64,000 bases of DNA from Adlercreutzia mucosicola DSM 19490. Lineage in GTDB: Bacteria; Actinomycetota; Coriobacteriia; Coriobacteriales; Eggerthellaceae. The first letter of the stretch is position 1, and each line of letters begins with the position of its first letter. A model generated the notes under the pieces. The model was not told the origin of the DNA. It ran no database searches and worked only from the letters and a program-made list of their open reading frames with translations. The stretch spans positions 4,810-68,809 of the forward strand of contig NZ_KE383895.1 in the NCBI RefSeq assembly GCF_000422625.1. Direction: 5' to 3'. The position numbers and the translations under genes are program-made. Below, one piece after another: positions 32,666 through 40,423 of the stretch.

Positions 32666-32899
32666 CTATTCGGCGGCGGGAACCTCGTGCTTCACGCGCT
32701 GGCTCTCCTCGGCGCGCTTGGCGTCGTTGAAGCGGTCCAGGGTGCCCACCAGGTAGCCGGTGATGCGGCGGATGCGCTCGAAGGGCTGGCTGTGGGCATC
32801 TTCCGAACGGCCGCACTTCGGGCACACGTCCTCGATGATGCCGTTGTTCCTTTCACGTGCGCGGGGCAGTATCCCAGAACCGCCGCCCCGCAAGGCCAT
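32666..32899 (-). pseudogene. Duplicated 3' fragment of nrdD (glycyl-radical tail), possible stand-alone peptide
   Basis: The last 60 residues (NGIIEDVCPKCGRSEDAHSQ through KHEVPAAE) are almost identical to the C-terminus of NrdD at 37631. They include one pair of the zinc-binding cysteines and the glycyl-radical region RRITGYLVG. Homology starts at 32845; the 18 residues before it are unrelated, and no ribosome site precedes the ATG at 32899. The terminator has been duplicated too. The simplest reading is a partial duplication left as a relic. A translated peptide could instead act like the GrcA/YfiD spare part that repairs oxygen-cleaved glycyl-radical enzymes; only its conservation argues for this. 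Confidence 0.75.
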
Positions 32900-33376
32900 T
32901 CAACTTTCGAAAGCGGCCCGCAAGGGAAGGGTCGCCTCCGTGCATCCATGATGGGCCCCGCTTCGTAAAAGAACCGAGCAACACCCGTAAAGAGTCCCCG
33001 TCAGTTTTGAAAAGCTTCGGTAAAACCCCAGCGCCAAACGCCTGAAGCGCTTACTTGACTGTCATTTGGCTCGCGCGTCAATGGCAACTCCGAGCAGCTG
33101 CCCGGGCGTATTTCCAGGCGCCGCGCTTTCGCCGAGTAGATGCCAGTTGAGGGCCGAAATGGTCGGCGGCCGACGAATGCCTCTGCCATTACGAGCCTGA
33201 AGTGGCAGAAAAATGCCAGTTGAGGGCAGATATGGCAGACCACCCTCGTTCGGCCTTACCATTTCGGGGTCGAAGCGGCATTTCCGTGCCCTTCAGGCAC
33301 CTTTGACATCTCTTCGGCCGCTCCGGCGTTTTTCAGATGCCGGAAAGTTACTTAATGGTGCGACTCACCGCAAGAA
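32900..33376. other. Gene-free spacer with repeated short motifs
   Basis: I see no gene. It contains ATGCCAGTTGAGGGC twice (33140-33154 and 33213-33227), a GTCGGC/GCCGAC dyad near 33165, and at 33004-33025 a minus-strand sequence TTTTACCGAAG + CTTTTCAAAAC that shares 13 bases with the Pho-box-like repeats before the alkaline phosphatase gene. Confidence 0.55.
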
Positions 33377-33410
33377 GGCCGGAGCGCTTGGGAGGGGACG
33401 CGCTCCGGCC
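33377..33410 (-). terminator. Terminator of the alkaline phosphatase gene
   Basis: GGCCGGAGCGC (33377-33387) and GCGCTCCGGCC (33400-33410) form a perfect 11-bp stem, followed on the minus strand by TTCTTGC. Confidence 0.75.
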
Positions 33411-33495
33411 AGACAGAGAGGAGAAAACAGATGAAGGGTCACGAAGAGGAGGAGAGAAATCTCGACAAGCAAGACGGCGAGGGCGACAAAACAAT

Positions 33496-35088
33496 CTAGG
33501 CGACGCCAGTCAGCGCAGCTAACTTCGCGTAGACCTCGGTGTTGTCGTAGAAGCCGTCGAAAACTTCGGCGCCAGCGCCCATGGCGAACACGGGCACGGT
33601 AAGTCCCGAATGGGCGTAGGTGGAGAAATCGACACCCGACTTACGGTTGAGCAAATGAGTGAGAGTCACCGTGAAGGGCTCGTAGGTGCCGTAGTGGACG
33701 TACTCTTCCTGGGTCATGTCCTCCTGGTCGCCGACGCCGACGGCCACAGTTCGCTCGTAGGCCTCGCGCAGCTGCTCGTCCTCGTAGGCAGTGAGCATCA
33801 GGCTGCCCGGCTCGGCCTCGGCCGCTTGCGCGTCGGCGCCCGACGACAGCGCCGAGGCCGGCCTTTCCAACCCGAACAGTTGGGCCACATCTTCCATCGC
33901 CTGCTCGTAGGTTGCCCCGGCATCAATATAGCCGGCCACGTAATCGCTGTTGAATTTGGCATAGGAGATCTTCTGCCGCGCGATGTTGGCCAGGAAAGTG
34001 TCGTAGTTGGTTTCCGCATAGCCGATGGTCAAGCCACCCGTCTCGTGGTCGCCCGTCACAACGATCAGGGTCTCGTCGGGATGGTCCTCGCAGAACGCCA
34101 CTGCCTCAGCCACGCAGTCTTCCAAGGCCATCACGTCGTGGATGGCGGCGGCGCAGTCATTCGCATGGCACGCCCAGTCGATCTTGCCGCCCTCGCACAT
34201 CATGAAGAAGCCAGCGTCGCCGTCACCCAGCACCTCGATGCCCTTGGCCACGTAATCGCGCAGCGACCACTCGTCGGCCGACGCATCCATCGCGTAGGAA
34301 AGCGCGTCCTCGTCGGCCAGTTTCTCCGCCACAAGCAGCGCCTTGCTACCAGCCGTGACATGGGCGGCCTCGTCGTAGGTGCGCGCCACCACGTAGCCGG
34401 CATCACGCGCCGCCTCGTACAGATCGATGCGGTTATCACTGGCGCCCGTAGGGTTGAGCAGGCCGCCGCCGGCAAAGTAGTCGAACCCGCTCGCAATAAG
34501 CTCCTGACCGATCTCGTAATAGTTCTTGCGCGACTGCTGATGAGCGTAGAAGGCCGCCGGCGTCGCATGGTTCAAATTCACGCTGGTGAGCACGCCCACC
34601 TTGTAGCCGAGCTGGCGCTTCAGTTTCTCGGCGATGGTCTCGAAGTGCTCGGAGGCGTCCGGCGACACGTTGATGACCCCGCTAGCCGTCTTGCGCCCAG
34701 AGGCAATGGAGGTGGCCGTGGAGGCGGAATCGGGGCAGAACGAGGTGCTGTCGTAGGTGTACTGGGAGCCGATGACCGGGAAGTCCATGAAGCTCACGCG
34801 CCCGATGGTCGGTTCTTCCCCGCCCTGCTGGGTGCCGTTGAAGTAGGCTGTTGCCTGAATTTGGGGGTAGCTCATGCCGTCGCCGATGAAGAGGAACACG
34901 TACTTCGGCGTTGCGGCCGCAGAGTCCCCTTGCGCCCCGCCTTCGCCGGTGGCAGCTATGGCCACCGAACTTGGCTCGTCCGAGGAGCAGCCGAGCAGCG
35001 CGCCCATGGACACCGCTCCCGCCAGGCCCACGGTCCCGCGCAGGAAGTTGCGGCGGGATACAAGATCCGGAATCGCATCATCTATCAT
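33496..35088 (-). CDS. phoA-like: Alkaline phosphatase (PhoA family), Tat-exported lipoprotein
   Basis: The protein has 530 residues from the ATG at 35088, preceded by AAAGGA; an ATG 24 bp upstream is less well supported. Signals are SRRNFLRGTVGLAGA and lipobox LLGC. Catalytic landmarks are FLFIGDGMSYPQI (metal Asp), the nucleophile Ser in CPDSASTATSIASGRKT, GGKIDWACHANDC and VTGDHETGGLTIG (metal His/Asp). It would release phosphate from organic monoesters outside the cell. Pho-box-like repeats just upstream fit phosphate-starvation control by the PhoBR-like pair at 25-27 kb. Confidence 0.93.
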   Translation of the reverse strand: MIDDAIPDLVSRRNFLRGTVGLAGAVSMGALLGCSSDEPSSVAIAATGEGGAQGDSAAATPKYVFLFIGDGMSYPQIQATAYFNGTQQGGEEPTIGRVSFMDFPVIGSQYTYDSTSFCPDSASTATSIASGRKTASGVINVSPDASEHFETIAEKLKRQLGYKVGVLTSVNLNHATPAAFYAHQQSRKNYYEIGQELIASGFDYFAGGGLLNPTGASDNRIDLYEAARDAGYVVARTYDEAAHVTAGSKALLVAEKLADEDALSYAMDASADEWSLRDYVAKGIEVLGDGDAGFFMMCEGGKIDWACHANDCAAAIHDVMALEDCVAEAVAFCEDHPDETLIVVTGDHETGGLTIGYAETNYDTFLANIARQKISYAKFNSDYVAGYIDAGATYEQAMEDVAQLFGLERPASALSSGADAQAAEAEPGSLMLTAYEDEQLREAYERTVAVGVGDQEDMTQEEYVHYGTYEPFTVTLTHLLNRKSGVDFSTYAHSGLTVPVFAMGAGAEVFDGFYDNTEVYAKLAALTGVA

Positions 35089-35141
35089 GAGAAGTCCTTT
35101 CTCGGGTTTCATCGTTCAGCTAACAACTCAACGATAGATCG

Positions 35142-35174
35142 GCACAGTAAAGCTTCGGTAAGCCGTGAGGAAAA
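35142..35174 (-). promoter_or_regulatory. Three 11-bp direct repeats, candidate Pho box upstream of the alkaline phosphatase gene
   Basis: On the minus strand the 11-mers are TTTTCCTCACG, GCTTACCGAAG and CTTTACTGTGC. The last two share the TTAC core at 11-bp spacing with the repeats before nptA; the first is degenerate. They end about 54 bp before the start codon. Confidence 0.6.
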
Positions 35175-35236
35175 CCTTTGAGTGCTTTTCGTAAGTTCTC
35201 GCGAGGCCCGGCTCCGGCCTCATCAAGCAGTATCTT

Positions 35237-35368
35237 TCAGTGGCCCTTGGCCATCCGCACACCCCTCTGAGGCACGGGCTTGTTCGGCTTCTCTGCCGCC
35301 GTATCGCCCGAGATGGTGGCCAGCGAGCGCTCATAGGCGTTGAAAGCCTCCGCGACATCCCCCACCAC
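35237..35368 (-). CDS. Short open frame or gene remnant, 43 residues
   Basis: GTG at 35368 has AAAGG 4 nt before it. The frame encodes VGDVAEAFNAYERSLATISG and a basic, Pro-rich end (QRGVRMAKGH). Codon choice looks coding, unlike the flanks. It could be the 3' end of a lost gene; a small real protein is possible. I do not recognise the family. Confidence 0.35.
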   Translation of the reverse strand: MVGDVAEAFNAYERSLATISGDTAAEKPNKPVPQRGVRMAKGH

Positions 35369-35652
35369 GTAACCTTTCTTTCCCGTCGTAAAAAAGAAGG
35401 GTTAGTTCATTAACCTTTCTTTTCAAGAAGAAAGAGGCGTCGAATCTGCTTTACAGCCACGCCAAAACAAAGCGAAGGCAATTCCTGCAATAAAAACAAC
35501 GATTGAGCGAGTTGAGAGAGCCCAAAAGAGCACCTCAAGCAACATTTTAGTCGATTGAGCGAGTTTTGATACCTACGGAACTCGCTCAATCGTCTTTTTG
35601 CTGCAGGAAGGCCGGAAAACTTGGAAGGGGAAGGCGTACGTAGACATGAGCA
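35369..35652. other. AT-rich gene-free spacer
   Basis: I see no gene. It contains near-palindrome GGTTAGTTCATTAACC (about 35401-35416), GAAAGAAAGG-type repeats, and the three-copy 14-mer described separately. Confidence 0.5.
35500..35592 (+). terminator. 14-mer in two direct copies and one inverted copy, forming a terminator hairpin
   Basis: CGATTGAGCGAGTT occurs at 35500-35513 and 35552-35565, and its exact reverse complement at 35579-35592. The last two form a perfect 14-bp stem with a 13-nt loop followed by TCTTTTTG, a plus-strand terminator. No plus-strand gene precedes it, so it may end an unannotated transcript. Confidence 0.6.
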
Positions 35653-36075
35653 TCACTTCTCTGAAAGGACAGCGAGCAACGCGATGGGGACTTCGGGGGT
35701 GAGGCATTGCAGGAATGCCTCCACGGGGTAGGCGAAACCCGTTTCGGCGCGATAGGCCATAAGGGCCAGGATACCGCCGCTTGCGTATTCGAAGACGATG
35801 CGGAATATTAGGTCTTCGGCACTCAATGGCAAGCTCTCACTTAGCTCGGGCAACACTTCTTCTAAAAGACGGCGCTTCGCGCGCTTCTGCGCGAGCGCCG
35901 CGTTGGGGCCGTTCAAAGCCGCGCAAAGCTTGTCGATACCTGGGGAATTACGCTGGACGAGACCAGGGAAGTCCAAATCGGCGAAGCGGCGAGGATCCAG
36001 AGTCACGCCTTCCGTGCCAGCTATCGCGCTCCCGCTGATGCCGATGTGCCGGCCGTCGCCATCGACCGCGTCCAA
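35653..36075 (-). pseudogene. C-terminal remnant of a TetR-family regulator
   Basis: The open frame encodes a helical ligand-binding half typical of TetR proteins (PLSAEDLIFRIVFEYASGGI then YPVEAFLQCL). No helix-turn-helix precedes it: the N-terminal third is missing, and its place is taken by the 5' end of the ABC ATPase gene on the other strand, with a 30-bp overlap. I infer a deletion across the former divergent promoter. Confidence 0.6.
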
Positions 36076-36477
36076 TTCCGCTACGGGCGCCCCGGCCCCC
36101 GACAGCGCAATGCCCCCCTGGTGCTGAACAATATCTCGTTTTCCGTGGCGGCGGACGACATCCTCTGCCTTTTGGGGCCCTCGGGCTGCGGCAAGACGAC
36201 GCTCGTGAACCTCATCATGGGCGTGGACGTGCCCATCTCCGGCACCGTGCGCGTGCTGGAAGAGGCGGCCCCTTTCCCCACGGCGCGGGCGCGCATCGCC
36301 ATGATTCGCGAGGGGCGGCTGATCGCCGACGCCTCGCCGGCGGATATCCTGGCCCGCACGGGCACCAATACCCTGGAAGATGCCTTCCTGGCGCTGGAGG
36401 CATTAGGAATTCCGGAACCGACGGAGGAACCGAAAACCCCGCAACTCCGCAATCGCAAGGAGGTGCGCCATGCCTAG
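36046..36477 (+). pseudogene. ABC transporter ATPase with internal deletion
   Basis: The frame has 143 residues. The start of the ATPase is normal (AIDRVQFRYG, then Walker A GPSGCGKTT). It then jumps after GTVRVLEEAAPFPTARARIA directly to the C-terminal part (REGRLIADASPADIL). The Q-loop, signature LSGGQ, Walker B and H-loop, about 120 residues, are gone, so ATP hydrolysis is impossible. The frame is nevertheless intact and overlaps the permease gene by 8 bp. Confidence 0.75.
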
Positions 36478-37432
36478 CACCCTGGCCATCGTTCGCCGTA
36501 TTCTCACGCAATTCGCGCTCGATAAGCGCACGCTGGCGCTGCTGTTCGTGGCGCCTCTTGTGGTGCTGTGGCTGCTGTCAGTCATTCTCGGCGCCGACAC
36601 CGTGGGGCCCAAAATCGCTACCGTGAACCTGCCCACCGAGTTCCAAACGCAGCTCGAGCAGATCGATGCGCGCATAACCGAGGCCGATGCCGACGAGGCA
36701 AGCGCGCTGCTGGCCGACAACGACGTGGCAGCCGTTCTGTCCATGGAAGGCGACCGCACGCTGAAGGTGGAACTGGAAGGCGCCGACTCCACGAAGTCGG
36801 CAGCCGTACTCGCCATATGCGCCGAAGCCTTGGGCGAGGGGCGCGGAGAGGCAGCCGACGAGATGGAAGCCACTATCGCCGATAAGCGAGCAGAAGTGGA
36901 AGAGGCCATCGACGGGGCGAACCAACAGCGCGAAGAGGCCCGAACAGCACTGGAGGGCGTGACGATCTCGATGCCCGCTGAGGCGCGCGCCGGTCTCGCC
37001 GAGGCACTGGGAGGCCTCTTCGACGACGATGCGGCGTTGAGCTTTTCAACCGAAGATCTTTCGATGAATGCGAGCAACTACCTGCCTATAGAAGACATGG
37101 AGACCGCTTACCTGCACGGCAACGAGGACTGGCGCATGTTCGATTGCTACGGGCCCGTGTTCATCGGCTTTCCCAATGAAGGCAACGTGGGACTGGTGGT
37201 GTTCACCTGCATAACCATGGCCATGGTGTCGGTGGCGCTCGGCTTTCTGGTGTCGGGCTTGGCCACTACGCCGTTCCAAGTCATCCAGCTCATTTTGTTG
37301 TTTGTCGTTCCGCAAATTCTGCTGTGTGGCGCGAACCTCGCCACCGTAGGGTTCGATCTCGCCATACTGTGGGGATTTCTCGCCCTATTCTTCACCCTGG
37401 CCGCCGCCAGTTTCCGCAAGAAGCGCGCGTGA
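36470..37432 (+). pseudogene. ABC-2 type permease with internal deletion
   Basis: The frame has 320 residues with AAGGAGG before the ATG. The N-terminal helix (ALLFVAPLVVLWLLSVILG) and the large outer domain of YhaP/DrrB-like permeases are present. The core is shortened: after DCYGPVFIGF the sequence passes straight to NEGNVGLVVFTCITMAM, so the block with the conserved FLRERTxGTLERL loop and two to three helices is missing. The C-terminal helices are also short. Together with the ATPase and TetR remnants this is a dead exporter locus that kept its reading frames. Confidence 0.65.
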
Positions 37433-37455
37433 GCACCTTTCGCCTGCAAGATTCT

Positions 37456-37507
37456 CGATATTTCGAATGTGTCCAGCATTTCGAAGGCGCCCGCTTTTCG
37501 AATATCG
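37456..37507. repeat. Imperfect inverted repeat with three TTCGAA sites
   Basis: CGATATTTCGAA (37456-37467) faces TTCGAATATCG (37497-37507), with another TTCGAA between. It lies directly before the terminator hairpin at 37511. Confidence 0.55.
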
Positions 37508-37510
37508 CTC

Positions 37511-37542
37511 AAAATGCCAGTTAAGGGTCGAACTGGCATTTT
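37511..37542 (+). terminator. Perfect 12-bp terminator hairpin after the permease remnant
   Basis: AAAATGCCAGTT (37511-37522) and AACTGGCATTTT (37531-37542) pair perfectly. A and T runs on both sides make it bidirectional. The ATGCCAGTT word is the one repeated at 33140 and 33213. Confidence 0.75.
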
Positions 37543-37560
37543 CTGAGGAAAAGCAAGAAG

Positions 37561-37583
37561 AGGGCCGTCGCTGGGACGGCCCT
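37561..37583 (-). terminator. Terminator of nrdD
   Basis: AGGGCCGTC (37561-37569) pairs with GACGGCCCT (37575-37583) and is followed on the minus strand by CTTCTTGCTTTT. Confidence 0.75.
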
Positions 37584-37630
37584 AGGTGCTTGGGGTGCTC
37601 GCGAAGCTTGGGAGCTTGAGCGTGGCGCCG

Positions 37631-39973
37631 CTACTCGGCAGACTCCGGCATCGGTACTGCGTGCTTCACGCGCTGGCTCTCCTCGGCGCGCTTGGCGTCG
37701 TTGAAGCGATCCAGGGTGCCCACCAGGTAGCCGGTGATGCGGCGAATGCGCTCGAAGGGCTGGTTGTGGGCGTCCTCGGAGCGGCCGCACTTCGGGCACA
37801 CGTCCTCGATGATGCCGTTGTAGCCGCACACCGGGTCGCGGTCCACGGGATGGTTCACGCTGCCGTAGCCCATGCCGCAGTCCTTCATGTAGCGGATGAC
37901 GCTCTCGAAGGCCTCCAGGTTGTCCGACGGATCGCCGTCCAGCTCGATGTAGCTGATGTGGCCGCCGTTGGTGAGCGCGTGGTATGGCGCCTCCAGGGCG
38001 ATCTTGTCGTAGGCGGAGATGTCGTAGTACACCGGCACGTGGAAGCCGTTGGTGTAGTAGTCGCGGTCGGTCACGCCGGGAATGACGCCGTAGCGCTCGC
38101 GGTCGATGCGCACGAAGCGGCCCGACAGACCCTCGGCAGGGGTGGCGATGAGCGAGTAGTTCATGCCGCGCTCCTGGGAGATGCGGTCGCAATAGGAGCG
38201 CATGTGACCCACAATCTCCAGGCCGAGGCGCTGGGCCTCAGGCGACTGACCGTGGTGTTGGCCAGTCAGGGCCACCAGGCACTCAGCCAGGCCGATGAAG
38301 CCGGTGGTCAGGGTGCCGTGCTTCAGCACGTCGCGCTGCACGTCGGTGGGAGAGAGCTTCTCGGAATCGATCCACACGCCCTGGCCCATGAGGAACGGCG
38401 CGTTGTACACGTGCTTGCGGGCCTGGATCTCGAAGCGCTCGTCCAGCTGGCCGGTCACCAGTTGCAGCTTGGAGTCGAGCAGGTCGAAGAACAGGTCGAT
38501 GTCGCCCTTGGCGCGAATGGCCAGGCGGGGCAGGTTGATGGAGGTGAAGGACAGGTTGCCGCGGCCGGGCGTGACCTCGCGGTCGGGATCGTACACGTTG
38601 CCCATGACGCGGGTGCGGCAGCCCATGTAGGCAATCTCGGTCTCCGGGGTGCCCTTGTAGTACTGGGCGTTGAACGGCGCGTCCAAGAAGCTGAAGTTCG
38701 GGAACAGGCGCTTAGCCGAGCAGTGCATGGCCAGCTTGAACAGGTCGTAGTTCGGATCCTCGGGGTTGTAGTTCACGCCCTCCTTCACGCGGAAGATCTG
38801 CACGGGGAAGATGGGGGTCTCGCCGGAGCCCAGGCCCTCCTCGGTGGCCAGCAGCATGTTCTTGATGACCATGCGGCCCTCGGGGGAGGTATCCATGCCG
38901 TAGTTCACCGAGCTGAAGGGCGTCTGGGCGCCAGCACGGGAGTGCATGGTGTTCAGGTTGTGCACGAGAGCCTCCATGGCCTGGAAGGTCTGGCGGTCGG
39001 TGTCGCGCGAGGCGTTCTTCTCGGCGTAGGCCACGATGCGGTCGGCTGTGGCCTCATCGGCGCCGGCATCCTCGATAGCGGAAACGACGGCCGCGCGGAA
39101 CTCGGGGGCCATCTCCAAGCTGGCAGCCTTGCCCGTTTCGGCCTCGATGCGCGCAAGGGTGGTTTCGGCAAACTCGCGATCGTCGGCGATGTCGGTCAGA
39201 AGGTCGATTGCCTCGGCGACATGCTTCTTGAACAGGCGACGGAACGTCTTACCCACGCCCACGGCCAGACCGTAATCGAAATCGCACACCGACTGGCCAC
39301 CGTGCTGGTCATTCTGATTCGACTGGATGGCGATGCAGGCAAGCGCCGCATAGCTGGAAATGTCGTTGGGCTCGCGCAGCACACCGTGGCCGGTGGAGAA
39401 ACCGCCCTTGAACAGTTTGCGCAGCTCAATCTGGCAGCAGGTGGTGGTCAGGGTGTAGAAATCCATATCGTGAATGTGGATGTCGCCCTCGCGGTGGGCC
39501 TTGGCAAAACGCGGATCGATGACGCACATTTCGTAGAACTGCTTGGCCGACTCCGAGCCGTACTTCAGCATGGTGCCCATGGCGGTATCGGCGTCGATAT
39601 TGGCGTTCTCGCGCTTCATATCGGAATCGGCGGCTTTGGAGAAAGTGATGTCCTTCAGTGTCTGGATGAGGCGGGAGTTCACATCGCGCACACGGCTGCG
39701 CTCGGCACGGTACAGGATGTAGGCCTTGGCAGTCTGCACGAAACCGGACTCGATAAGGGTCTCCTCTACCAAATCCTGCACGCCCTCCACCGTAGGAGTC
39801 CCTTCGATGGCGCCGCTCTCAAGCTTCTCGACGACCGTGGCGGCAATCTGCTCGGCAGTAGCACGATCCTGCATAGCTGCACAAGCCTGGAACGATTTTT
39901 CCACCGCATCGGCGATCTTCTGGGGATGAAACTCCGCCATACGCCCGTCGCGCTTGATGATGGTCTTGACCAT
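37631..39973 (-). CDS. nrdD: Anaerobic (class III) ribonucleoside-triphosphate reductase
   Basis: The protein has 780 residues from the ATG at 39973, preceded by AAGGAAG. An N-terminal ATP cone (MVKTIIKRDGRMAEFHPQKI) gives allosteric control. The catalytic barrel follows (HIHDMDFYTLTTTCCQIELR; NMLLATEEGLGSGETPIFPV). The C-terminus has the zinc site C-x2-C...C-x2-C (DPVCGYNGIIEDVCPKCGRS) and the glycyl-radical segment RRITGYLVGTLDRFN. It supplies deoxynucleotides without oxygen and needs NrdG, which is encoded at 20492. NrdR-box-like palindromes lie upstream. The 3' end is duplicated at 32666-32845. Confidence 0.96.
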   Translation of the reverse strand: MVKTIIKRDGRMAEFHPQKIADAVEKSFQACAAMQDRATAEQIAATVVEKLESGAIEGTPTVEGVQDLVEETLIESGFVQTAKAYILYRAERSRVRDVNSRLIQTLKDITFSKAADSDMKRENANIDADTAMGTMLKYGSESAKQFYEMCVIDPRFAKAHREGDIHIHDMDFYTLTTTCCQIELRKLFKGGFSTGHGVLREPNDISSYAALACIAIQSNQNDQHGGQSVCDFDYGLAVGVGKTFRRLFKKHVAEAIDLLTDIADDREFAETTLARIEAETGKAASLEMAPEFRAAVVSAIEDAGADEATADRIVAYAEKNASRDTDRQTFQAMEALVHNLNTMHSRAGAQTPFSSVNYGMDTSPEGRMVIKNMLLATEEGLGSGETPIFPVQIFRVKEGVNYNPEDPNYDLFKLAMHCSAKRLFPNFSFLDAPFNAQYYKGTPETEIAYMGCRTRVMGNVYDPDREVTPGRGNLSFTSINLPRLAIRAKGDIDLFFDLLDSKLQLVTGQLDERFEIQARKHVYNAPFLMGQGVWIDSEKLSPTDVQRDVLKHGTLTTGFIGLAECLVALTGQHHGQSPEAQRLGLEIVGHMRSYCDRISQERGMNYSLIATPAEGLSGRFVRIDRERYGVIPGVTDRDYYTNGFHVPVYYDISAYDKIALEAPYHALTNGGHISYIELDGDPSDNLEAFESVIRYMKDCGMGYGSVNHPVDRDPVCGYNGIIEDVCPKCGRSEDAHNQPFERIRRITGYLVGTLDRFNDAKRAEESQRVKHAVPMPESAE

Positions 39974-40141
39974 AACCGCTTTCTTCCTTTCATCTGCCGC
40001 GTTTCCGCGCCTTGCCAACCACAACATACAGAAGCCCCGCGATGTTTTCCCCATCGCCGATCTTCGTTGTTACCGAGGGGGTAAACCTATGTTTTCGAAT
40101 GTTTTGCCAACACGCTTTCCACAGGTTATTCACCAAATAAA

Positions 40142-40189
40142 CCACTATATATTGTGTTTCGTGGTTCTTATGGCGGATATATATAGTAC
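40142..40189 (-). promoter_or_regulatory. Two NrdR-box-like palindromes upstream of nrdD
   Basis: CCACTATATATTGTGT (40142-40157) matches the NrdR consensus ACACWATATMTWGTGT at all but one or two positions. A weaker copy centred on GATATATATAGT (40174-40189) follows with centres 32 bp apart, three helical turns, which is the usual spacing of paired NrdR boxes. They lie about 170 bp before the nrdD start. Confidence 0.7.
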
Positions 40190-40423
40190 TCGCGGCGACG
40201 TTCGAGTTCAACCGAACAAGTTGTGTTTTTACGCAGCGAAAACTACAGAAATTTTTTCGACAAGGGGTGCCGGACGACGCTGCAGAGCATCGTCCGGCGC
40301 CGAGAGCCCGAAGTCCCCCGATTCATCCGTGCCGGGTCGCCTGCGGGACCCGGGCCACATTCGCCTATTGAGAAATCCGCGCGGACGCGGGCCGCAAACG
40401 CCTTGGCCCAACTTAAACGGGCG
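40190..40423. other. Gene-free spacer with two GC-rich hairpins
   Basis: GCCGGACGACG (40269-40279) pairs with CATCGTCCGGC (40288-40298), and CCGGGTC (40332-40338) with GACCCGG (40347-40353). One of them may end the methyltransferase-like transcript from the right. I see no gene. Confidence 0.5.

Noticed and set aside
35500-35592. CRISPR-like array from the repeated 14-mer
   Set aside because: Only three copies, one inverted, with unequal spacing and no cas genes in the window.
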